64,000 nucleotides of DNA from Klebsormidium nitens. Its lineage: Eukaryota; Streptophyta; Klebsormidiophyceae; Klebsormidiales; Klebsormidiaceae. Positions 1-12,018 of this stretch are shown here, piece after piece; within the stretch, counting starts at the first letter, position 1; each line of letters starts with the position of its first letter. The translations under genes and the position numbers were made by a program. Location of the stretch: the NCBI GenBank assembly GCA_000708835.1, contig DF237276.1:38195-102194 (forward strand). The letters are read 5' to 3'. The notes below the pieces were generated by a model. It searched no databases. It had not been told where the DNA came from and saw only the letters and a program-made list of their open reading frames with translations.

Positions 1-857
1 GACACCAAGGGAGAGAGTGTGGGTTGAAACGCAGTCATTCCATTCTTTGCCGGTGTCAGCTCCTCAATTTTCGGGCGCCTGAAGCGGGGCCCGACTACAT
101 TTATGGTCCGCCATACAGATCAGATGTTTGGGCGGGCGGACTGCACAGTGATTGGAATCAAGGGGAGTGTGAGCTTTTGGTAGCCCTTTCTGTCGGTTCT
201 CTAGTACCGTAGGTTCATCATTGAATGCTCTTAGCATCAACGTGGCCTGTTGCGAAGACTGACGCTCATCCGGCGAAGTGACCTTTCATCGTCGGCTTTG
301 TCAGGTTCTCCAGCATTTGGCAAACGCTCGCCGTCTAGCTTGCTCTTTTTTCCAGATGTCAGGGATATTTGCAAAGCCCAGGAGTCAATTTTCTCTGGCT
401 TCATGGACTTTCGGCGATGTAAGCAGGAAGATTGAGGTGTAGATGCCTCTTTATGGACTAACAAGTTTCCAGATCAGCTGATGTAAATCAAGCTCGTCCG
501 TACTTTCTTAAGATGCTCCTTATCAACAGTCGACATTCGACATCACCCTTCCCAACCTTGACGTGTGCTGCCAACCGCGTGCTTGCACATCTGCAGCAGG
601 TTATTGGCCCAATTCTCGCGGGTCCAAAGGCTCGAGTGGTTCCCGGGCTTTGGAAATAAACTCCAGGAAACTATTTAATCGTGCTGCAGATCCTCATGTG
701 CGCGGTCAACGAGCAGTCGCGCATTTCCGCGCTTCTGCAGCGACTAAACAGTATCGATTGTCGCGGTTTGAAGCCCGGACAGTGAATAGACCCCTGGCCT
801 CGGCACCCTAAAAACTCGAGATTCCTAGAATTTACCAAAACCCTGATCCTGCTGCAG
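1..857 (+). other. intronic sequence of POLQ with a pseudo-exon
   Basis: No recognisable polymerase theta exon is seen before 858. The stretch is read as the intron preceding the first visible exon. It contains a decayed copy of that exon's start near 683-745. An undetected short exon cannot be excluded. Confidence 0.5.
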
Positions 858-900
858 ATTCTCATGTGCACGGTCAACGAGCAATCGCGGGTGCGAGCGC
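681..900 (+). repeat. duplicated exon 5' end (array 1, POLQ)
   Basis: The start of the exon at 858, including its GCTGCAG acceptor, has an upstream copy 168 bp away: GCTGCAG at 683 and at 851, followed by the same TCATGTGC and GGTCAACGAGCA words. The copy at 683 loses similarity after about 45 bp and does not continue as the polymerase theta reading frame, so the downstream copy is taken as the working exon. Both units are preceded by a CTCGAG word. Confidence 0.8.
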
Positions 901-3900
901 TCCTCGAGTCCGGGTGCCAACCGCTCGTGAGCTGCCTCACGGAGGACAGCCGGGGGATGACACGTGCCCTCCTGGAAGTGGTCGCCGCCGGGATTGTCCA
1001 GACGCCGCCCGACGTCCAGCGCTACATCAGGTGAGGTGGAGATGCTTCAAACGACGAAGCGCGTAGAGTTCGCGCCGAATAAGTCCGATGCCTACGAGAA
1101 TCTGCGTAGAGCCAGGAAGTCTTTCTGGCATTCACTGAATGGTCGTATTGCTTTGATATTGCAGCAGCAGGACTCCACAACATGGTCGAATGGATTGAAG
1201 CTTGGAGACGCAAATTGTTTTTACTCACCTTTGTGTCCAATTTCCTTCTCGACTCTAGGGCGACAGCTCTCACTTTTGTAAGACCATTTTCGGATTCGAG
1301 ACCCTTTGCTTTGTCCGTTGTTGGCTTCCCCGCAATATGCAATCCGAACCTTGTCCAACTGCTATTTGGGCGTTATTTCGTGATGCGTCTGCACGAACCA
1401 TCTGGGACCCAATCAATCGTTTGCTTGCCCCAAGATAGACACACCTAAAATCATCTAGTGCACCGGACCACAGGTGCACGCTTCTGGCGACCACCCGCCC
1501 TACGGAGGAGGTCTCCAAGGTCGCACTCGCGTCTCTCAAATGGCTGGGCGCCCACAACTTCATCGAATGGGAGAGCACCTCGGAAGACGGCAAACGCGGA
1601 ACTTACTCCCCCACCCCGCTCGGCCGCGCCGCCTTCGGGAGCTCGTTAACACCGGAAGAGTCCCTGATCGTGTTTACGGATCTTGCGCGGGCCCGCGAGG
1701 CGTTCGTCATGGCCACGGAGCTGCACACGGTATACCTGGTGACGCCGGTTTACATCGACGTGGCGCCCCCGGATTGGCAGCACTTTGCGCGCACGTTCTG
1801 GCAGATGACTGGGTTGGAGCAGAACGTGGGCACGCGCGTGGGGATCGAGGAGAGCTTCCTGCACAAGCTCGCGTCGGGTGAGGAAAATCTCCACTCTGTA
1901 GCTTTCTTCCTTTGTTTTAGCAATCTATTGCTTCTTCGTCATGATTGTTTCATATCTGCATCTCTTAATGTGGCTCTCTGTGTTCGTTACAAAAGACAGG
2001 GTTCGACGATGTAGTTAGCTTGATGTATACATAAGCAGAATCCATCTTCTTCTGCTTAACGAAGATCTTGGTGCACTTTTCGTTGTGGTGTGTCGAGCAT
2101 GCCAGGCCAGAACGGAAATCTTGATTTCTGCCATAGTTGGCATCCAGCAATCATCAAAAAGTACGACATTTGCTGGCTGCAGAAGCTCATGAATTTAGCC
2201 TGTAGTAGTGTCGAACCCCTACACAGCTCCAAGCAACATTTGAAACGCTTTTTCTCCGTCTCCAGGCGTCCTGCAAATCCCGAGAAGCAACCCAGTCACC
2301 GGCCGCCACGTGGCGCGCATCGGCGCCTCCCCCAAGAAGAGCCTGCTCGCCACGGGCGCAACGGCGGCCGCCGCGCGCAAAGCCAAGGAAGAAGACCAGA
2401 AGCGCATCTGCCAGCGTTTCTACGCCGCTCTAGTTCTCTCCAAGCTGTCGCAAGAGATGCCGCTTACCGAGGTCGCGCAGTGGTCTGGTTTGCCGAAGGG
2501 GACGATCCAGGGGCTCCAAGACGCGGCGGGGCGGTTCTCGGTGCTCGTGGCGGCGTTTTGCGAGCGGCTCGGGTGGCGCGACATGCAGGCACGTGGCGCA
2601 ACTTGATTGGATGGCCGCTCCTCGTTGCTCGACCGAAACTCCGCCTCTTCTTTCGACTCCTTCTCCAGGCCGTTGACTTCGATGTTCGCCGATTGCAGAG
2701 ACTCTGGGCGCAAGGAAGTGCAGTTGACGGAGTCGCAATCAAACCTTGCGCGCTTATTGGTGGCTGCTGGTTGGAAGAAGGCGCGTATGCCTCAGGATAA
2801 ACACTTATCGTGGTACCCTCTCCCAAATGCGTATTTGGCAGGATTGGAGTAGTTCCTATGATTTTTTGAGCGGTTCGAATGCTTATTAGGTATTTCCTGG
2901 TGACACCAACATGTCGTAGTGTCCCCGATCCATGTCTCCTGCCCGATTGTCGTCTTGGTAAGCCTCGATTTACTTGAGAGCTACCCTTTTTGGAGTTGCG
3001 AGCCCTCGGCAAAGCGACACAGAGCCGGCCCCCGCAATCAAACCAGAACTGGCACAACAGATTGTCAAATGCGCCGTGATCTCCGAACCAAGCCCACCGA
3101 GCTCAGCCGAAAGTCGCGCCCTAACCCTGAGGCCAACGACCCGTTCGGCTTTCGTAAGTACAACAGCGGCTGGAAAATCCCTGGTTCAAACTCTCAAACT
3201 TTGGCGCACTCCCTCTGCAGGCCCTCTTCACCCAGTTCCATTCGCGGGTCAGCTTCGGCGTCAAGGCCGAGTGCATCGAACTCACCGAGATTCCCAATGT
3301 CCGCTCCGCCCGCGCGCGCGCGCTCTTCAAGGCAGGGCTTCGGACGCCCCAAGCGGTCGCTGAAGCGTCCGTAGAGGAGATTGCATCCGCACTTGCGGCC
3401 GGGGGAGGAGCGGGCAGCCGGGGGTTGCACCTGGCGACAGCGAAGAAGATCCGAGTCGGTAAGGGATTTCACTGAATGTGGAGCATGTGGGATTGCAAAG
3501 ATTGGTAACAGATAAGGATGTCGGCTAAAAACCCATTTTTTAGGATTGTCGACGCTGGATGGAAGAACAGAAAAGTTGGATCTATTGACGTCTGGTAGTT
3601 GCAGCACAGAGCACTTCCTTTCTTGAAGACCTCTCCAGAGATGGAGATTCTGCATCATCACTTTGTATCAATCTGCACCGAGCAATGTTCACGGAAAAAC
3701 ATCCTTGAATGCAACCGGTGGCACAAGATCTAGAACTGTAAACGGTGGGTCGTGCCTGAAATTTCATTGTTTCGACTGTGTGCCGCAGGCGCCCGTCAGA
3801 TCGTCGTTGAGAAGGCGAAGGACGCAGCGGCCGCCATGTTCTCGAACCTGAGCGCGATCGGCATGAAGGTGTCGCAGCGTCAGATCCTGCCACTTGTCAG

Positions 3901-6900
3901 TCAGGTAAGACACCTGTGATTTCACTCCTTTGTAAGAGCTGCCGATGCATTTATAACAATCCGCAGCTTTTCACTACTCGAAGGACTCCAAGCTTTGAGA
4001 ATTGAAAGCTTCGGCATGCGTGAACGGTCGATTAGCGTCCTTTTACCCCCTTGTATCAGCCTTTGTGAAGGAATGTTTCCATTGTAGAAATTGTTCAGGA
4101 GATGAATACCGACTGAGAACGAGACGCGACATACCCGCGCGGCGCTGGAATCGACTCAATAGGTTTCAGAAGGACCCACATGGTTACTTGACGCACCCTT
4201 CTCCGCTTAACAGGAGACGCTACTCCAGGCCGAACCCCTCCCGTCACCACTCGCAGCAGAGGCGACGCCAAATGAGAAACCGGCGCCCGGGCCCCCTGGT
4301 ACTATTTCCGCAGAGGCACCCCTGTCTAACCTTGGGGGTGCAAGACCGCAGCTCCAGTCCCCGAATGAGAAAGAGCCCACCGGAGAGTTTACAAGGCCTC
4401 TCCACAGGCCGGGAAAGGAGCCTGTAGACATGGACATTGATGAGGGCCCTGTAAACGACGGGGTTGCGTGGAGCAACCAGCCCGCAAGCGGTGTGCTGGT
4501 CAATCGGCCCCAGTTTACAAGGCCTGAAACTGCACAAAGTAACCTCGGAGCCAGTCATTCAGTGCGCCCGCAAGTAGATGACCCTAGGAGTAATCCCAGA
4601 CAGGCCGCAATGCAGACTGAAACGCGAGGGTTAAGCAGGTTCTCCGACGAGCAGCAGTCGAATAGAAACGGAGCGCTCGTTCCGGCCTTGCACAACGGAA
4701 TGCCTCCCCCTCCCGCTGCCGGCATTTGTTTCTCAGTTCACGCGAACCGGTCGCCTGAGCCACTCCGTTTACCCCCCCATTCTGGCCCGGTGGACGTTGA
4801 CAAGCTCCCCGGGGGTTTTGACGCCTTTTACGACCACTGGGCATCCGCCGAAGAGTTTGCATACGAGCTCCACATAAGCGGGCAGGAGAAGGCGAAGGCG
4901 GAGGGGGGGCCGTGGGAGATCGAGGGGCTCGCGGTTGCCTGGGAGGGATCCCCCGTGTTCTACGTTTCTCTAGCGCGCGCACCGAAAGCGCGCCTTAATG
5001 GGGGTTCGCTCGAGATTTCAAAGACCCTGGAAAGCGAGGGGGGGGACTTGGCGGGGGGGGACCGGAGACGGCTCGCCGTGGAGCAACGCTGGCAGACGGT
5101 CAGGGGGGTGTTCGAGAAACGGGGGGTGCGGAAAGTTTCCTGGGACGTCAAAGAACAGCTCTTGGCGTTCGGAAACGCGATCGTGGCCACCGGAAAGGAG
5201 GCGGCTGGCAGCCCGGTCAAGGAGGCGGTTAACGGCCCGGTTAAGGAGGGGGTTAGGGGCCCGCTCGGGGAGCTGTGGGCGAAGCAGGGGGGGCAGAAGA
5301 AGTGGGTTAGGCTGCCGGGGATTTGCCCGGCGGACCCGCTACTGGACGTCCGGATTGCCAACTGGATGCTGCTGCCGGACAAGGAGAGCGCCCGACGGGT
5401 CAGTTTACCGTTCGCTAACGCTTCTGGGAGAGCGCTTTACTGTTTCGCGGACTTGATTCGTCAGGCGAGCTCTAGTCGGGAGAGAAAGACTTTTTGCGAC
5501 GCTTGCCTCTAAGATTTGAGCGATCCTTTAGTGAAGCGCTTAAGCCTGAAATATGTGACTCAGTTTCTTGTTGCCGGCTGCTTCTCTTTATTCGTGGAAC
5601 TTCTTCCCTTGTTCCCAAATGCCCACCTTGACAAAAGACGACCGGACACGACATTGTCGCCACGTCCTGACATGCTTCCTATGACGGTCAGATTAAGCGG
5701 TGCATATACTTTCAAGAATCCTTCAGCGTCGCTTCGTAACTGTTGACTTTGATACCTTGGAAAGCAATGGGGGATGAGCAGAAGTACGGTCAACAAAGAA
5801 GATACGCTTAAGAGCGCCGTAAACCTGTCTCATCCATCGACCCCTTCAATCTCAAGCAGGTTTCGCTCGAAACCCTGGTCAAGGAACGAATCGACGCCGA
5901 AACGACGATCGCTTTGAGCCGCGCCGGGCGTTGGGCTGACGAGCCGGGGAGCCACTCCCGTGTGGCGGCCAACGGGTGCTGCCGGAGGGTTGCCCAGGTC
6001 GCCGCTCTGTGGACCTGGGTTAAGGGCAAGTTAAGCGGGGAGGGTTTGCTTGACCCGCTGGGAAGCGTGGAGATGCCGCTGGTGCGCGTGCTGGGCGACA
6101 TGGAGAAGTGGGGGATAGTGTTCGACTCGGCGGCCTGCCGGCGTTACAAGGGGTGAGCAAGAACAGCAGAACAAAGTGTTCGCAGTTTGCAACTGCTTCT
6201 GTTTGCTTTTTGTGGGTGCAATGTAGTCCGATGGTTCCTTCGCTTGCGGTTGGCTTTTCTAGCTCTGGTCTGAGATCCAAAAAAGAACGGGAAACAGAGT
6301 CGAAGGCTAGAGAGATTCTTGAAAGCGTCGATAAACTTTTCGCTGACTGTTTTGCCGATCTTCATTGCCTTCGGACCGCTGCGTCCTCCACTCTCGGCTT
6401 TCCATGTCCTTCTAGAGCAGAAAACAGGAGCTTCCAACATCGTCTTACCAACGGGTAAACGTTGACAAGCAGAGAGAGGTAAGAGATGATCAACGAACCG
6501 AGGGACGATGCAAACATGGAACGACCGAGCAACTAGAGAAGCGAGATTGTCTCCGCGCAGGCCGGTGGTTGAGAAGCTGCGCATTCTAGAGGGCCGCGCG
6601 CGCCAGCTGGTGGGCTGGCCCGAGTTCAACCTGTACTCGCCCCAAGACGTTTCGGAGGTCCTCTTCCAAAGGTTACAACTGCCCGTGCCTCCCGGAACGA
6701 AGCGGAGTCCACGCCACATCAGCACAGACAAGAGCGTGAGTCATTCATCCCTCTAGTCCAGTTTTTGGACAACTTGTCACCAGATTAGCCATTGCTAACG
6801 TACCAACAAACGAGCTTCCCAGTACGTAATGTCGGCGAACGAATCTGCTGGCGAAAGGTGCCGCACTGACAGGTGAAAGGTGGTCCTTGAAGAGTGTCTG

Positions 6901-9900
6901 AATGTAACCATTTGAAAGAAGCAACTTTGTCTTGAGGGTCAACTTTTTTGCTCGGCAATCCAACGGCTCCCATGAGTGTACAACCCTAGTGTCGGTCTTT
7001 GCTTGTCAAGCTGCTCGAAGTTTCCACTTGCTTGCGGTTGTTTGTTCCTTGCTGGCGCAACAATACTGCCTTCACGGATTCATGGTTTTACGATTGGTTC
7101 TTTAGCGCAACGGTATTTTTGTAAACGGCTTTTAGGACATCCCATTATAGGTCCACTCGAGTTGTTCGAGCTTCGAAAGAGCCACATCTTGTGTTTAGGG
7201 CTCATTGGGATTCGCACGAAATAATCACGAGATATCATCATCGGTCATCTCAGGTTCTCCAAGCTCTGAGAGACCAGCACCCCGTGATAGAGCTCATTCT
7301 GGAGCACCGCACCCTCGCCAAGCTCCTCAAGTCGACGATCGAAGCGCTCCTCCAAGAGGCCAAAACCGCACGGAGCTTTGGACCGGATGCGGACGGCCTT
7401 GGCTGCGACGCGGACGCTTTCGGACGCCGTTCAGACGGTTCCGGTCGGACTCCGGACGGCCTCAGACGGGGTGCGGACGGCAACGGACGGGTTGCGAACG
7501 GTGACGGACGGGGTATGGACGAATTTGGACGGAGTACGGACGGTTCGGGACGGAAGTCGGACGGCTTCCGGCGGGTTTCAGGGGCGTCCGAGAGGGGCGG
7601 AAGGGCGCCCCGGCTGCAAAAGATCTACGGGACGTGGCTCCACACGGCAGCGGCAACTGGGCGGCTCGCGATGGAGGATCCGAGCCTGCAGTGCATTCAG
7701 CACAGCATCTCGTTCTCGCTTGAAACGGATTCCGCCCGGCGGAGGTTGGGCGGAGCGTCGGAACAGCGGAACCGGAACGAGGGGACGAGCGACGGCATGA
7801 CGACGAAAGCAGGTAGCAGAGATCAGACGCTCGCAGCGTTCGGGGCTGCGCAGCGGCGCAAGAGCGGGACGCAACTGGGCGGAACCGAAGCTAGGACTGA
7901 CGTAGGACGGACAGGCACCGCACATAACGGAACGGAAACGGAACGGAACCAGACGGACGGCGACCGGGAGATCTCGCGCCGGCTGAGCGGGGGCCACACC
8001 CGGCGCGTCGAGGTCAACATCCGGAGCGTCTTTGTGCCGACGTCACACAGCTGGGCGCTGATGTCAGCGGACTACGCGCAGGTAGAGATTCGAATGATGG
8101 CGCACTTTTCAGGAGATGCGGGGCTAGTGGCTCTGCTTTCGACACCTGGCGGGGACCTGTTCCGCATGATTGCGGCCAAGTGGGCGAGCATTGATGAGGC
8201 GGAGGTGCTGCCGAAGCAGAGGGAGGCCGCCAAGCACCTTACCTACGGTGAGCCAAACCCTCGAGTATCAGCCGTAAAACCCTGACACAATGAATTTCTT
8301 AAAACCACCCTGAAACATGAACACCCGGAAAGCTTCCAGAATAAGCTTATGTCGGATCATGCTCCTTCCCGCTTTCCCTCGCTTACCTGACATATTCCGC
8401 CTTCCATGTTGTCTTTGCACCTCCCGCTTCCTTACGATTGTACTCCTGAATAACGTGAGAGTACGTCAGAGGGGCCGCGAGAAGTGTACTTCATTCGTTG
8501 GCAGACGAGATTGCGGCAATTCTTCTCTACAAATCTGGTTCCGTTGCCAGATTGGAAGGCTTGTTGAGGACAGGATTGCCTCGATTCCCTGCCTTCACTG
8601 CTCTGATAACAGCAAGTGACGATTCTGCTCTCAGATTGCCATTCAAATCCCCTCAGACCCATCAAGTCTTGTCCACGAAGAGTATGAATCATAGAGACCC
8701 TAGTTCGTTTTTTCCAATAGGCATCCTGTACGGTATGGGCGTCGAAGCGCTTGCGGAAAAGCTGGGCGTCTCCAGCAAGGAGGCGGCCACGTATAGAACC
8801 GGGTTCTTGACCGCCTTCCCCGGAGTCACCAAGTGGATCGATTCTACACAGAGGGCGTGCCAGGCCAAGGGCTACGTCTCCACGCTGAGCGGGCGGCGGC
8901 GCTATTTGGAGCACATCAACAACGGGGGCCGGCAAAAAGCCAGGGCCGAAAGACAGGCAGTCAATTCCGTGTGCCAGGTGCGAAAACCACTAGGATTGGT
9001 CTTTGATGGCAGGCAACCCGCAGAAGTGCCTTTGCAGGACACCAAGAAAAAGGCAAACTTTTCTGATTCTTGGCAGAGCAAGATAGAGTAGACATCCAAC
9101 CAAGGCAGAGCAGAAATACGCGCCCTCAATTTCGACTCGTGCATTCGGTTACTCTGGGGAGACGAGTTGCGAAGCTTTTCTACTTTCTCAAACGGCCCGC
9201 TGTTTCCCTCCAGGGCTCTGCGGCGGACCTGATCAAGCTGGCCATGATCAACGTGCACGGACACATGACCGGACGCGCGAGCACCGTGTCCGAAACCCTA
9301 ACCCCTCCCAACGGCTCGCTCGTTGGCAAGTGCCGGCTCCTCCTCCAGATCCACGACGAACTGTTGCTCGAAGTCGAAGAGAGCGCGCTGCGGGAAGTGG
9401 CGCGCATGGTGCGGTCGTCGATGGAGAACGTGGTAACGCTGGCAGGTGAGCCCGGGCGGACGTCACTTTGTCTTTTTCACAAAACTGCGTTTTAGAATGT
9501 GGTGAGTGGAAGTCCAAGAGAGCGCTTCGGAAAGTGGCGTGCGTGGTGCGGTCGTCGATTGAGAAGTTGGTAACGCTGACAGGTGAGCCCGGGCGGACGT
9601 TACGTCGGCCCTTTGATGCATTCTGCTCTTGAAAAGTGCGGCGAGTGACATCGAAGAGAGAGCGCTGCAAGAAGTGGGGCGCAATGTACGGTCGTAACGC
9701 TGGCAGGTGAGTCCGGGCGGGAGTTTTTTCAAAGAGGATTGTCTTGTTTTGAGAATGTGGTTGAAGGTCGAAGATGTGCGCTCAGGAAGGTGGCGCGCAC
9801 GATGCGGTCGTCCTGAAGAACGTTGTAACGCTGGCAGGTGAGCCCGAGCGGGGCGTTACATCGTTCTTCGACAGACGATTCGGCTTTCAGAGCCCGCTGC

Positions 9901-10537
9901 TCGAAGTCGAAGAAGCACGTTGCGGGAAGTGGCGTGCAAATGACGAGGCCAAACTTGCACTCCTGTTCCCAGGAGATGCAGGATTGCTATTCTGACGTTC
10001 AAGCCAAAACGTGTACGAAATTACGTCTGGCAGTGTCGTAAGATCAGTCCGCATTCGATGGATATTTGTGAGTGAGGGAAAAGCAAGAGTGCAACTAGTC
10101 ACTGCGGGAAAGCTTCGGCTGCCTTCTTCGATAGTGCAGAAGGTTCGGACCCCAAACGGCGCTCTGCGTGGCTCTGGGGCCAAGCTTTTTTTACGCTGGT
10201 CTCTGTCAAACCTGCTGGCAAGAAGAAAGAAACCGTTGGAGGTAGTGCTCAGTTGTGGCAACGATCAAATGATTCGAACTTTGGCCGCTCGTGTGTTTGG
10301 GTCTCTGTTGACACGATTTTGCAACCTTCAGTTGAGCTGATTCTAAACTTGTCGCACTCTGTCTCTGCAGTGCCCCTCCAAGTCAAACTCCAGGTCGGCC
10401 CATCGTGGGGCCAGCTCCAAGCCTATGACGAAAGGCTGACGTCACACGCTCTGCCAACCCAATTGACCCAGGCGGCCCGCGGCATTCACGGGACACCCAT
10501 GGAAACCGACTGTAGCCCAATCAGAAGAGGAGGGTAG
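858..10537 (+). CDS. POLQ: DNA polymerase theta (TEBICHI/POLQ), 5'-partial
   Basis: Family A polymerase-helicase for microhomology end joining of double-strand breaks in the nucleus. Visible exons: 858-1030, 1474-1877, 2266-2588, 3221-3458, 3789-3904, 4214-5398, 5860-6152, 6561-6735, 7254-8247, 8721-8977, 9214-9445, 10371-10537 (about 1518 residues). Phases agree throughout. Exons 1-5 encode the end of the helicase part (FVMATELHTVYLVTP, then SFGVKAECIEL and the helix-hairpin region). Exon 6 encodes a disordered linker, then a degenerate exonuclease-like fold (EIEGLAVAWEGSPVFYVSL). The polymerase follows: motif A SADYAQVEIRMMAHFSGD (Asp at 8070), motif B KHLTYGILYGMG, motif C QIHDELLLEVEE. 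The C-terminus VPLQVKLQVGPSWGQLQ is typical. The helicase ATPase core lies outside the window. One intron (2589-3220) needs a GC donor. Low-complexity insertions interrupt the thumb and palm. Identity is firm; the exact first visible exon is less so. Confidence 0.95.
7375..7612 (+). repeat. GGACGG-rich in-frame repeat in POLQ thumb
   Basis: A run of degenerate short repeats built on CGGACGG encodes about 80 residues rich in Asp, Gly and Arg (repeated DGxGR-type words). It sits between LLQEAKTA and RLQKIYGTWLHTAAATGR, both of which are conserved polymerase sequence. The reading frame stays open, so it is treated as coding low-complexity sequence inserted in the thumb subdomain and not as an intron. 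Confidence 0.75.
9369..9950 (+). repeat. duplicated exon 3' ends (array 2, POLQ)
   Basis: The end of the motif C exon together with its donor (GTAACGCTGGCAGGTGAG at 9433) recurs in degenerate form at 9570, 9694 and 9825, spacings 137, 124 and 131 bp. A fifth copy of only the upstream part (CGAAGTCGAAG) is at 9902. Each copy carries the GAAGT-GCG-CGC-TGCGG words of the exon end and the GTGAG(C/T)CCG(G/A)GCGG words of the intron start. All lie in the last intron, 9446-10370. Only the first copy is continuous with the full exon. Confidence 0.9.
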
Positions 10538-12018
10538 GATAGGGTAGTAACGATATGTTAAACGGACACAGGACCTCGATTGAGTAGCATAGTGAAGGTT
10601 TAAAAGGTCAAGGCGTGCTGTAGCGATTTTTTGGAATAGGGGTACTGACCCGTAGGGGTCAGCAGGAGATCACCAGGCGGTGCGTCAATCAAGCACCCGA
10701 AAGGTATACAGATGACATAAGTGCGAGTCCAAAGTTGAGATTTGCAAGCAAAGATCAACAGGCTCTTGATACGAGAATCCTCCAGTTTACCAGGCCTTTA
10801 GAGGTCTGATGACAGCTGCCAGGGCCTCGCAATTTGTTGGTTTTTGTGGGAAGCCATCTACGGTATCTTACTTAGGCTAATAAAGCATGTACATGTACCG
10901 TCAGCGGCCGCCTGTCTGTCATGCACTGGCTCGACTCACCCGATGCTCGCGCGTTACTCGCGCTCAACACATGCGACCGTATCCGTCATCGCGTGACGCG
11001 CGCATACGTCAGGATCTTGTTCGAGTGCAATCATATATGCAAGGACCACCTACTAATCGACGGTCACATTGTCCAGGCAGGATCGGCTCCTCAGGCAATG
11101 GACGGTTCAGGATTGTCTTTTTGAACCCATTCACACCAGAATGATTGTTTGTCGCCCCCCGCTAGATTCTCGCGCTCGCGTGCTAGATTGTGCCCCGCTC
11201 TCGTCGGGGGTGAAATCGAAAAGGGAACATGCATTCATGCGCCGGGATTGATAGGACTACAAATCAATCCTTTGCAATCCTCTCTGCTGCGCCATGGCGC
11301 CATTTTGGAGGGAAGTCGGCGCAGTCAATGGCTGCTGCGCCTAGGAAGGAGGACATGCTCTATCTGTAAACAAATCCTAGAGTTCGCACAAGGGATTCTG
11401 CATCTGTGGTGAAGGTTTTGGCCTAGGTGTATAAGAAGGGGCTTTGCACGGCTCCTCAGTTCATTTTTCCAGGAGTCTCGTTTTGAGAGCTCCAGAGATT
11501 GGACTCTTTGCCTCTCCAGCTCGTCTTACAGCTCTTCCCGGCTTAAGGCCTCGTTCTCGGAAAACTGCCGGCAGGCGGAGCTCCTCACAAGCACGTATTG
11601 CGGGGGAGTTCCGAAGCTTAACTCATAGCTGAGCATAACAAAAGTGGGGCGACAGTAAACGGTGGATACCCCGGGGGTTAGATTATAAGGAGGCGTGACT
11701 TTGGTGGATACCCTCAAAGGGTTGGAGGTGCTGGCTAGGTGGCTGAGGACTACGGAAGTTGCTTCTTCTGCTGTAAAGACTATAAGAACGGGCAAGGCTC
11801 CTTGAGGGATGTGTCTGGTTAGCCCGGAGTAAGTCCCAGAGCCGGAAGGTTCTGGTTAGGTGCTGGTTAGGTTCTGGTTAGGTTTCTATAACGTAGCTCG
11901 CTGCGGCGGGTCAGCGCGAGCAAGAACAGGAGTTGAGCTCTCTGCATACGCGAGCACACGGGCTGGTAGCAAACCCTCCGAGACTGAGAGATTGAATAAG
12001 ACCATCGCAATCTGTAGT
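10538..12018. other. intergenic: POLQ 3' region and TLP promoter/5' leader
   Basis: No gene is recognised. It should hold the POLQ 3' UTR and the promoter and leader of the Tubby-like gene. Near 11848-11884 a short tandem run of GGTTAGGT-containing words occurs, and the word GGTGGATACC is repeated at about 11655 and 11703. No TATA box stands out. Confidence 0.5.
10879..10884 (+). terminator. possible polyadenylation signal of POLQ
   Basis: AATAAA lies about 340 bases after the POLQ stop at 10537, in a sequence with no competing gene on this strand before 12019. Its position suits a 3' end signal, but plant-type signals are loose and nothing else confirms use. Confidence 0.35.

Noticed and set aside
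11848-11884. TTAGG-like tandem words suggesting an interstitial telomere tract
   Set aside because: Only about three imperfect units with 10-12 base spacing; not the plant TTTAGGG repeat.
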